Below, in pieces: positions 1 through 5,800 of a stretch of 7,694 nucleotides of DNA; position 1 is the stretch's first letter, and each line of letters begins with the position of its first letter. This stretch comes from JBGLNJ01 sp964353405 (GTDB taxonomy: Bacteria > Chloroflexota > Anaerolineae > Fen-1058), in the NCBI GenBank assembly GCA_964353405.1, contig CAYGWJ010000273.1, positions 1 to 7,694 on the forward strand, read 5' to 3'. The notes beneath the pieces are model-generated. The model was given only the letters and a program-made list of their open reading frames with translations. It searched no databases and was not told the origin of the DNA. The translations under genes were made by a program, and so were the position numbers.

Positions 1-1
1 G

Positions 2-148
2 GCCTGGGACATCCCGGCTGACCGTTTCTATGGCGCTGTAGCGGCTGTCACACGGCCGAGTTTTGATTTCAAGGTTGACCTGTTGGAACTAGAGACCTGC
101 AAGCCAGCATTGCGCCAGGCCGTGGAGTGGGAGGGGATCGAACTGTGA
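2..148 (+). CDS. C-terminal end of MntA-type nucleotidyltransferase (antitoxin), partial
   Basis: The open frame enters from the left edge and ends at TGA 146-148, giving the last 48 residues. The segment FDFKVDLLELET followed by a KPALRQAVEWEGIEL-type tail matches, from memory of the family, the end of small MNT-fold nucleotidyltransferases of MNT/HEPN toxin-antitoxin pairs. The Asp of VDLL (residue 26 of the fragment) would be the third metal-binding carboxylate; the GSxxxxDxD motif lies outside the window. In this family the enzyme modifies (AMPylates) and neutralises its HEPN RNase partner. The stop overlaps the GTG of the next gene in a GTGA, so the two are translationally coupled, as is usual for the pair. 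The identification rests on a short tail plus the neighbour. Confidence 0.6.
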   Translation, partial: AWDIPADRFYGAVAAVTRPSFDFKVDLLELETCKPALRQAVEWEGIEL

Positions 149-297
149 GCGACGATCTGCGCCGGTTAGCCGCCCGAATCCGCAACGAACTCGTAGATAT
201 CGAACATGTCGTTGGACGTGTGGGCGAAGGGTGGCAGCGTGCCCGGCTTCGTGGGGAACTGCTTGCCTTTGCCGATTTTCTGGAGCATCAAACGTAA
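145..297 (+). pseudogene. HepT-like HEPN toxin, internally deleted (50 residues)
   Basis: The gene starts at GTG 145 inside the stop of the nucleotidyltransferase gene and ends at TAA 295-297. The first 32 or so residues (SDDLRRLAARIRNELVDIEH, then VVGRVGEGWQRA) look like the start of HepT-like HEPN proteins. The last 15 (LRGELLAFADFLEHQT) look like the extreme C-terminus of the same family. HEPN toxins of this type are usually 130-160 residues and carry an R-x4-6-H RNase motif in the middle, which is absent here. I infer an in-frame internal deletion of roughly 100 codons. The product would be a helical mini-protein without RNase activity. An intrinsic terminator follows seven bases after the stop, so the operon end is preserved. 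A genuinely short antitoxin-like protein is the alternative. Confidence 0.6.
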
Positions 298-303
298 AAG
301 GCT

Positions 304-333
304 AAAGCCCCGGAATCATTCCGGGGCTTTTTT
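304..333 (+). terminator. Intrinsic terminator of the MNT/HEPN operon
   Basis: A perfect 12-bp stem (304-315 with 319-330, core GCCCCGGAA/TTCCGGGGC) has a 3-nt loop and runs into six T residues (328-333). It lies directly after the HepT-like stop, so transcription of the pair ends here. The A residues on the left arm could give weak activity on the other strand too. Confidence 0.9.
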
Positions 334-476
334 GTAATCCAGTCGCATTTTACCAGGGGCGCGCGCGGCGCTGGGTAATCAGGGTCCTCTTTCCCCGAGC
401 GAGTCTCCGATGGAGCTAGGCTGACAGTTGGTTGCTCATCCTCTGTAGTCTACCCCATCGGGTGACTTTCTACAAT

Positions 477-494
477 ATTACCAAATAGGGTAAT
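477..494. promoter_or_regulatory. Inverted repeat, possible operator
   Basis: ATTACC (477-482) and GGTAAT (489-494) form a perfect 6-bp inverted repeat with a 6-nt spacer. It ends 35 bp upstream of the TATAAT box at 529-534. The position and dyad would suit a dimeric regulator, but a 6-bp dyad can arise by chance. Confidence 0.25.
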
Positions 495-504
495 CACCAG
501 TTGG

Positions 505-534
505 ATTCCACTTGGACGAGACTAGGTATATAAT
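505..534 (+). promoter_or_regulatory. Probable promoter of the death-like-domain gene
   Basis: A consensus TATAAT lies at 529-534. The best-spaced -35 candidate is weak (ATTCCA, 505-510, 18-bp spacer). Start of transcription would fall near 541, leaving a 5' leader of about 63 nt before GTG 604. The perfect -10 and lack of a good -35 suggest a promoter that may depend on an activator, perhaps a CdnL/CarD-type factor. That last point is inference. Confidence 0.4.
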
Positions 535-592
535 GTAGGCGTCTGTTTGTTTCCCCACTTGAACGTCGTGAGCGTTCTTGGTAAAAGATAGC

Positions 593-599
593 GAGGAGG
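593..599 (+). promoter_or_regulatory. Ribosome binding site fixing the GTG start at 604
   Basis: GAGGAGG lies 4 nt before GTG 604. The upstream frame closes with TAG at 589 and offers no other start, so the non-ATG start is well supported. Confidence 0.75.
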
Positions 600-603
600 C
601 CGC

Positions 604-1575
604 GTGTCCCGGAACACCTGGACCCCGACGCAGGAGCAGTTGATCTTGCTGCGCCGGAACCTTACCGATTATTTCAGCGACGACGAGTTGCGCGCGCTGT
701 GCTCCGAGCTGCAGATAGACTACGAGCGCCTGAGAGGGCAAAGCAAAGCCGCCAAAGCCAGTGAGCTCGTCAGGACGCTGGCTGCGCGCGGCCGCCTCCC
801 TCAGCTCGTCGCGCTCGCCTCTCGGCTGCGTCCCAATGTCTCGTGGGGGGATCTGCCCGCAGACCTTGCGGTGCAGCCAGGCCCTCTGCGTGCGAGTGGG
901 AGCAGGTGGGTCTTGGGCCGACTAGGTTGGCTTCTTGCCGTGTTGATCGTTGTGGTTGGTTTGGTCTTTGTGCTGCGCGGTGGGCTGCGCCTGGGCATAC
1001 CCGAGACGGCGCCCGCCCCGGTACCTGCTACATCAACCACGGAACTCATCACGAGCTCTCCAACGGTGCCCCCGCCTGCGTCGGCGATATCGCCCGTAAC
1101 CGCAACACCGCTGTGGACGCCGGCCCCGCCAACGCCGACCTCGTTGCCGCCGGCGCCGACCCCAACATCGGAACAAACGCCCATCGGGACGCCAACGCCG
1201 ACGGCCCGGGTGGGGAGCAGCACGCCACGCGCCGTGACGCTGCTGTCTCCCATCAATGGCATTTGTGTAAAATCGCTGGCCGTCACGTTCAAGTGGACCA
1301 GCCCGGTATTGAGGCCGGGTGAATCGTTCCTCGTCGCCGTCACGCCGTCGGAAGTTAACAGGGCCCAATGCACCAGCAACTATGCCAGCGGTGTCCAGTA
1401 TAGCCCGCCGTTGATGGGCTACGATTGGACAACGGACCTCAGCACGCCGTCGCAGGTCCCGGCGGCTTGCGCCGGGTCAGTTGAATGGACAGTCTATATC
1501 AAGAGCGCGACTGGAAACGTCACCCAGGTTGCGCCCGTGCAGGTTTTCGAGTGGAACCCGCTGAGGTGCAAATAG
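604..1575 (+). CDS. Death-like (effector-associated) domain membrane protein with extracytoplasmic beta domain
   Basis: Residues 10-81 form a compact helical domain with a DELRALC motif, an ID-Y-E-x-L-x-G-x-x-K-A-x-KA turn and a GRLPQLV segment. I recognise these as the bacterial death-like or effector-associated domain type, a homotypic adaptor module linking sensors to caspase-like, NTPase or protease effectors in conflict systems. A single membrane helix follows (about 107-124, LGWLLAVLIVVVGLVFVL), then a Pro/Thr/Ser linker (about 133-212). The outer domain (about 213-323) is beta-rich with WTSP and VEWTVYI strands and four cysteines (221, 256, 289, 322) that could pair as disulfides. Arg residues on both sides leave topology open, but adaptor-in, sensor-out is most likely. 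The only in-frame start after the stop at 589 is GTG 604, with GAGGAGG at 593-599. No effector partner is in the window. Confidence 0.75.
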   Translation: MSRNTWTPTQEQLILLRRNLTDYFSDDELRALCSELQIDYERLRGQSKAAKASELVRTLAARGRLPQLVALASRLRPNVSWGDLPADLAVQPGPLRASGSRWVLGRLGWLLAVLIVVVGLVFVLRGGLRLGIPETAPAPVPATSTTELITSSPTVPPPASAISPVTATPLWTPAPPTPTSLPPAPTPTSEQTPIGTPTPTARVGSSTPRAVTLLSPINGICVKSLAVTFKWTSPVLRPGESFLVAVTPSEVNRAQCTSNYASGVQYSPPLMGYDWTTDLSTPSQVPAACAGSVEWTVYIKSATGNVTQVAPVQVFEWNPLRCK

Positions 1576-1599
1576 GGCCGGGCGATTGCCCATCTGCGA

Positions 1600-1637
1600 A
1601 CAAGCCCCGGCCAGCGCATACGCTGGTCGGGGCTTGT
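1600..1637. terminator. Long hairpin between convergent genes
   Basis: A 17-bp stem with one G-U pair joins 1600-1616 to 1621-1637 (core CAAGCCCCGGCCAGCG) around a CATA loop. It sits between the end of the membrane protein gene (1575) and the end of the CarD-like gene (1663), which converge. Neither side has a T-run, so it is a strong 3'-end structure, but not a classical intrinsic terminator. Confidence 0.55.
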
Positions 1638-1662
1638 GTGGCATCAACAGTTAGCTCGAACT

Positions 1663-2163
1663 CTAAGCCGCGGGCGATTTGAGCGAGTCAACCTCTTTTT
1701 GGATGGCCGCCTTGGCCAGGAACAATTCTATGGCGTCTACCGACGCCGCCTCGGCGCTCAAGCGCTCGCAGGCATTGAGCAGCCATCTCTTGTCGTTGGG
1801 CGTTAGCCTGTGCGTGCGGCTCCGGGCCATCAGGTCGCGTACCGCTTCGGTCAGGGCCGCTGGCTGAGGAGCTTGCCAGCAAGCCTTGAGCTGAACGACC
1901 CGCTCACGGTCGTTGTCCGAAAGTGGGCGCGCCTTCGAGCGCAAGCAGGCTGTAACAATCTTGAGGCTATTGACGACACGGCGCAACCCCAGTCTCTCGG
2001 CGCGCTCCACGGGCACAGTCAACAAGCTGCCTTTGGTCAGGCGAACGTTGTAAAAGTCCGTGGCTCGGCTGTCCTGGTCGAACGTGGTCACGCCCTCGAC
2101 CACGCCCAGCCCGTACATCGGGTGCGAAATCCGGTCGCCCGGCTGCAATCGCTGGAAACTCAT
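1663..2163 (-). CDS. CarD/CdnL-family transcription factor
   Basis: This 166-residue protein has the two-part layout of CarD/CdnL. An N-terminal RNA-polymerase-interacting Tudor-like domain (about 8-64) includes PGDRISHPMYGLGVVEG and the VPVERAERLGLRRVV segment. A helical C-terminal DNA-binding domain (about 65-160) includes the EAVRDL helix. The family binds the RNAP beta subunit and stabilises the open promoter complex; its length is close to the roughly 160-residue actinobacterial members. The Trp that family members place early in the C-terminal domain (W85 in Mycobacterium) seems replaced near R86, with a Trp at 96 instead, though this alignment is by eye. A GAAGGAAG ribosome site precedes ATG 2163. 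It is the second gene in the minus-strand RRM-carD pair, with a strong leader hairpin directly upstream. Confidence 0.85.
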   Translation of the reverse strand: MSFQRLQPGDRISHPMYGLGVVEGVTTFDQDSRATDFYNVRLTKGSLLTVPVERAERLGLRRVVNSLKIVTACLRSKARPLSDNDRERVVQLKACWQAPQPAALTEAVRDLMARSRTHRLTPNDKRWLLNACERLSAEAASVDAIELFLAKAAIQKEVDSLKSPAA

Positions 2164-2177
2164 CGCTTCTTCCTTCT

Positions 2178-2209
2178 GCCTGGCGCAGATGGATCACATC
2201 TGCTCAGGC
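2178..2209 (-). promoter_or_regulatory. Hairpin abutting the CarD ribosome binding site
   Basis: GCAGATG (2185-2191) and CATCTGC (2197-2203) are perfect inverted arms around GATCA. They extend outward through GCCTG/CAGGC (2178-2182 with 2205-2209) past a small internal loop, 12 bp in total. In the minus-strand transcript the stem ends 1-2 nt before the GAAGGAAG Shine-Dalgarno sequence, a position suited to controlling ribosome access or to binding a dimeric protein as DNA. Confidence 0.5.
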
Positions 2210-2248
2210 GCGCGACTTGGCCAAACGATGTTAAAAGCTCAAACGCGG

Positions 2249-2266
2249 CGCTGGCTAATGCCAGCG
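2249..2266 (-). terminator. Weak hairpin after the RRM gene
   Basis: CGCTGGC and GCCAGCG (2249-2255 with 2260-2266) form a perfect 7-bp stem with a 4-nt loop, starting 8 nt after the RRM-gene stop in the minus direction. Only a scattered T-rich stretch follows (GCTTTTAAC, about 2230-2238). It could reduce, rather than stop, readthrough into the CarD-like gene. Confidence 0.3.
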
Positions 2267-2274
2267 AGCGCTAG

Positions 2275-2568
2275 CTAGCGCTGGCCCCACCCACCGCGGC
2301 GAAAACTACCGGTGCGTTGTTCCTGCGGACGGGCCTCGGCAACGGTGATGGTTCGATTCTCGATGGCCTTGCCGTTGATCTGGGTGATCGCCTGCTTGGC
2401 AGCCGCGTCATCGGCCATCTCAATAAAAGCAAAACCTTTCGGCTGGCCGGTGTTGCGGTCGGTAATGACGGACACACTGCTCACCTCGCCGAGCGGGGTG
2501 AACAGTTCGCGCAGCATGGTTTCGGTGATGCTGTAGGGCAGATTGCCGATATGCAGTTTTTTACTCAT
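2275..2568 (-). CDS. Single-RRM RNA-binding protein
   Basis: This 97-residue protein is a single RNA recognition motif with a short basic, Gly/Arg tail. RNP2 is LHIGNL (residues 5-10) and RNP1 is KGFAFIEM (44-51), the latter with both aromatic RNA-stacking positions, 46 and 48, as Phe. The beta-alpha-beta pattern is complete through TITVAEARP (73-81). The tail (82-97) includes the FRRGGWGQR end typical of bacterial Rbp proteins, which resemble the cyanobacterial cold-induced Rbps. The family binds RNA and is often cold- or stress-regulated; the specific target here is unknown. AAGGAAA precedes ATG 2568 at good distance. It has its own promoter at 2779-2808 and a leader of about 200 nt with a terminator-like hairpin. 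The CarD-like gene follows 111 nt downstream. Confidence 0.93.
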   Translation of the reverse strand: MSKKLHIGNLPYSITETMLRELFTPLGEVSSVSVITDRNTGQPKGFAFIEMADDAAAKQAITQINGKAIENRTITVAEARPQEQRTGSFRRGGWGQR

Positions 2569-2772
2569 CTCAATTTCCTTTTGCTTGCCCGTGCGTTTCC
2601 GCTCGGGGTGCTTGTAGCGCCAGCTTTAACCGGCGCGGGCGGGTCAGTTCCCTTCCTCAATACTCGTAGGCTGAGGCGCGCCTTTGAACCGGCTGGAAAA
2701 CAAAACCGCCCAGGCAGGTTATGCCTGGGCGGTTTTTGATTAACAACCGAGGTAAGTTCTACATCCTACTTG
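2569..2772 (-). promoter_or_regulatory. Long structured 5' leader of the RRM gene, candidate attenuator
   Basis: The predicted start of transcription (near 2772) lies about 204 nt upstream of the RRM start codon. The leader holds the terminator hairpin at 2702-2736 and a second stem at 2617-2623/2630-2636 (GCGCCAG with CCGGCGC, one G-U) before the ribosome site. A CGGTT in the transcript (2749-2745) can pair with AACCG of the terminator's first arm (2734-2730), a small potential competing fold. No leader peptide with a ribosome site is visible. I recognise no named riboswitch. Confidence 0.45.
2702..2736 (-). terminator. Terminator hairpin inside the RRM leader
   Basis: A perfect 15-bp stem joins 2702-2716 to 2722-2736 (core CCGCCCAGGCA/TGCCTGGGCGG) with a 5-nt loop. 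On the minus strand it ends in TTTTGTTTT (2705-2697) and on the plus strand in five T. On the minus strand it would end hsdR readthrough, but it also lies about 35 nt after the predicted RRM transcription start, so it could act as a conditional terminator for the RRM gene. Confidence 0.8.
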
Positions 2773-2778
2773 ATGCAT

Positions 2779-2808
2779 ATTATACCACACATACCGGCTT
2801 CCGTCCAA
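2779..2808 (-). promoter_or_regulatory. Extended -10 promoter of the RRM gene
   Basis: Reading the minus strand, TATAAT (2784-2779) is preceded by TGG (2787-2785), an extended -10. A partial -35, TTGGAC (2808-2803), lies 18 bp upstream. Transcription would start near 2772 and run towards the RRM and CarD-like genes. Confidence 0.65.
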
Positions 2809-2832
2809 CGTGCCATCACCATTGGGTACATC

Positions 2833-2855
2833 GAAAAAGTGTCGGTGACTTTTTC
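2833..2855 (-). terminator. Probable terminator of hsdR
   Basis: GAAAAAGT (2833-2840) and ACTTTTTC (2848-2855) are perfect 8-bp inverted arms with a 7-nt loop, 21 nt after the hsdR stop in the minus direction. The stem is A/T-rich and so weak, but it ends in five T. The stronger hairpin at 2702-2736 could back it up. Confidence 0.45.
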
Positions 2856-2875
2856 AAAACGCTCGCACGGGATTG

Positions 2876-5800
2876 TCAAATCCCGTGCGCTCGGTAAACG
2901 CTCCGCCCTTCGCTAAAGTACGACTCGTACACGTGCTGATACACGGCTTCGCACTTTTGCTGGTACAGCGCTGTCGTATAGATGCTTGGCAGCCGGTCAA
3001 GCGAGACCTCAATCGCCTGGCGCACCATCGCCCGTGTCTGCTGCTTCTTGCGCCAGTCGAGCACCAGCCGTTCGGCCTTGAGTGTGACAAGCAACTCTTG
3101 CGCCACCTGCTTGACCTGTGTCCGTTCGGCCCGCGTGAGCTTGATGTCCGGCCTGGTCAGCAGATCAAAAACCGCCAGTTCTTCTTCGCTCAGTTGCTCT
3201 GCAATGCCGCGCTGTTCCTCGTCGTTCAAGCCCTGGACAAAAGCGACCAGTCGGGCAAAGTGCAGGTCAACGTCCGACGCGCCCGCGTTGTACTCGTCAA
3301 TCATCTTTTGGAACTGTTCGGCATAATCCAGGCGGCTCTTGTTGAGCGCCACCATGCGTTGTAGCTTGGCGCTGATGGCAGCCTGCAACCTGGCCGCCTC
3401 GGTGTGCTTACGGCCCTGCGCGAACGCCTTGCGCAGTTGGCGAAAGTCAATCCTGCTCAAGTCATAGGACGCGGCAGGCTCGTGGATGACATACGCCTGC
3501 GCCGCAACCGACCTATCGAGTAAGGTTTCCACATCGGCCATTACGTCCGAGATGTCCACATCGGGCAACTCGGAGCGGAGTTTGTCGGTGATGACGACGA
3601 GCGCGGCGCGCGTGGGGCTGAACTCGTTGGCGGCCGGGTCGGGCAGGATGGCCTTGAACAGCCGGTCAACGTTGACCACCTGACCCAGGAATTTCCGTTT
3701 CGTCTCGTCGTTGACCAGCACCGCTTCGACGGCATCTTCCAACAGTTTGACCCGCTGAAAGCCTTCCGCCGCTTGCACCGCATCCAGGTCAATGCCCAAC
3801 TCGGCGCAAGTGGCCGTTGCCTCGGCAACAGCCTGCCGCAGTTTCTCGACGAGGGCCGCCTTGCCTTGGACAGGCAGCTCGCCTGGCTGGACGCCGCCGC
3901 CCGAAGCGGAGCCGTAAATCGCCAGAGCATGCTGCAAATCGCGGAACACGCCGATGTAATCCACAATCAAGCCGTTGACTTTGTCGGGAAAGACGCGATT
4001 GGCCCGCGCGATGGTCTGCATGAGCGTGTGATTGCGCATCGGCTTGTCCAGGTAGATGGTCGAGCAGCACGGCACGTCAAAGCCCGTCATCCACATGGCG
4101 CACACAAACACGATGCGGAAGGGATCGGCGGGGTCCTTGAATTTGGTGTCAAGGTCTTCTGCCAGCATCCGCTTGCGGTGCGGCGTGATGTCGGCGCCCT
4201 TTTTCTGAATGTCCTCGATTTCGTTCTGCGATTGCGAAACGACCACGGCCATGTCGGTCTCTTGCATCACCTTGACCTTGGCTTCCAGTTCCGCCCGCCG
4301 ATCCTGTAGCATAGCGCCTTGTGCGCGCTCTTGCGCCCATCGCCCGCGAGGGGCTAGGCTACTCTCCACTTCTTCCAGTTCGGCCTTGAGATAGGCCAAA
4401 TGCTTCTTCCAATGCGCCTGCACTTTGTCATACATACGGACAGCCGTGGCCTTGTCTATGCTGACGACCATCGCCTTGCCAACGCGCAGCGAGCCGCGCC
4501 CCATGAAATGCAGAACAATATCCTCGGCAACCTTGTCCAGCCGGTCATCGCGCGTGATGAGGTGATACTCGCGCGAAAACTCGCGCTCCAGCTTGGCCTC
4601 TTGCGTCTCGTCGAGTTCGACCTCTTCGAGCAACTGCTCCATATCGCGGTTCAAGTCTTGATTGGTGAGTTGCAGTTCGGGGATGCGGTTCTCGTAATAC
4701 AGCGGCACCGTGTTGCCGTCGTCCGCCGACTGTTTGAAATTGTAAATGCTGATGTAACTGCCAAAGACGGCGCGTGTCTTTTCTTCACCCGCCATGAGCG
4801 GCGTGCCGGTATAGGCGATGAACGCGGCGTTGGGCAGCCCATTGCGCATGTTGAGCGCCAGCGCATCGTATTGCGTGCGGTGCGCTTCGTCGGGCATCAC
4901 AATAACGTCCGAACGCTCGGACAGCACTGGATAGCGCCCGCCCTTTCTGGTGTGGAATTTCTGAATCAACGTAAAGACATACCGATGGTCTTCTTGTAAC
5001 AGTTGCTTGAGATGTTCGCCGCTCTCGGCGCGCACCGCGTCTTCCGGCTCGGTGACGGCGCCCGCCGAAGCAAAATTCTTGTAGATTTGATTGTCGAGGT
5101 CCTGGCGGTCGGTGACGATAACAAACGTCCAGTTGCCGGGCAGCTTGCGCAGCACCTTTTGCGCAAAGAACACCATCGAGTAGCTTTTGCCGCTGCCCTG
5201 CGTGTGCCAGAACACGCCCAGCCGGCCCTGATTGGCCCGCATGTCCTGCACGGCCTGAATCGCATTGTTCACGCCCAGGTATTGGTGATTGCGCGCCACC
5301 AGCTTGACCAGCCCGCCTTTGGTTTCGGCATACAGGATGAAATTCTCGACAACGTCCAACAGGCGAGTTGGCTCACACGTGCCGCGAATCATCGTATCCA
5401 AACTGATGATGCCCTGTTCGCCCTCGCTGTTGATGCGCTGCCAGTCGGCAAAATGCTCCCACTCGGCGGTGAGGCTGCCCAGCAGGCTGTGGCTGCCGTT
5501 CGAGAGGATGATCAAGGCATTGTGCCAAAAGAGTTGGGGAAGGGTGACTTTGTAATCGCGCAGGTTGTTATCGTAAGCCGTCTTGAGTTTCTTGTGGGAG
5601 CTTTTAAGTTCCACAAACACCAGCGGCAGGCCGTTGACGAATCCCACCAGGTCGGCCCGCCGCTTGTACATCTCGCCCGAGACCCAGAATTGCGAGGCGA
5701 GAAAGAAATCGTTGTTGACGGGCGTGTTCCAATCAATCACGCGGACGGCCTGGGGAGATTCACCCTCCCCTTGTAGCATAGGGCCTTGTGCCCGTTCTTG

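Larger units (their letters stand above)
334..603. other. Intergenic region upstream of the death-like-domain gene
   Basis: No reading frame here shows family features. The left part (about 340-470) shows nothing I can name. The right part holds an inverted repeat ATTACC-N6-GGTAAT (477-494), a TATAAT box (529-534) and the ribosome binding site of the next gene (593-599). The region therefore serves as its promoter region. Confidence 0.6.

Noticed and set aside
449..476. TACAAT at 471-476 as a second promoter
   Set aside because: No acceptable -35 at 16-18 bp, and the TATAAT at 529-534 is better placed.
478..741. 87-residue minus-strand frame upstream of the death-like-domain gene
   Set aside because: Overlaps the promoter and the real start of the plus-strand gene; no ribosome site or family features.
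1108..1205. Apparent tandem repeats of CGCCGACC-like units
   Set aside because: These are Pro/Thr codons of a low-complexity linker, not a DNA repeat or CRISPR array.
801..1379. 192-residue minus-strand open frame with Gly/Val repeats
   Set aside because: The repeats are the reverse reading of the Pro/Thr linker of the death-like-domain protein.
2317..2739. 140-residue plus-strand open frame
   Set aside because: Antisense to the RRM gene and its leader; it runs through the terminator hairpin and has no recognisable features.
2747..2778. 12-codon leader peptide frame at the RRM promoter (minus strand)
   Set aside because: Its ATG lies before the predicted transcription start, directly beside the -10 box, and it has no ribosome site.
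3773..4309. 178-residue plus-strand open frame
   Set aside because: It is antisense to hsdR, where codon use and motifs are clearly those of HsdR; no domain features or ribosome site.
5003..5776. 257-residue plus-strand open frame
   Set aside because: Shadow of hsdR on the opposite strand in high-GC sequence; no family resemblance.
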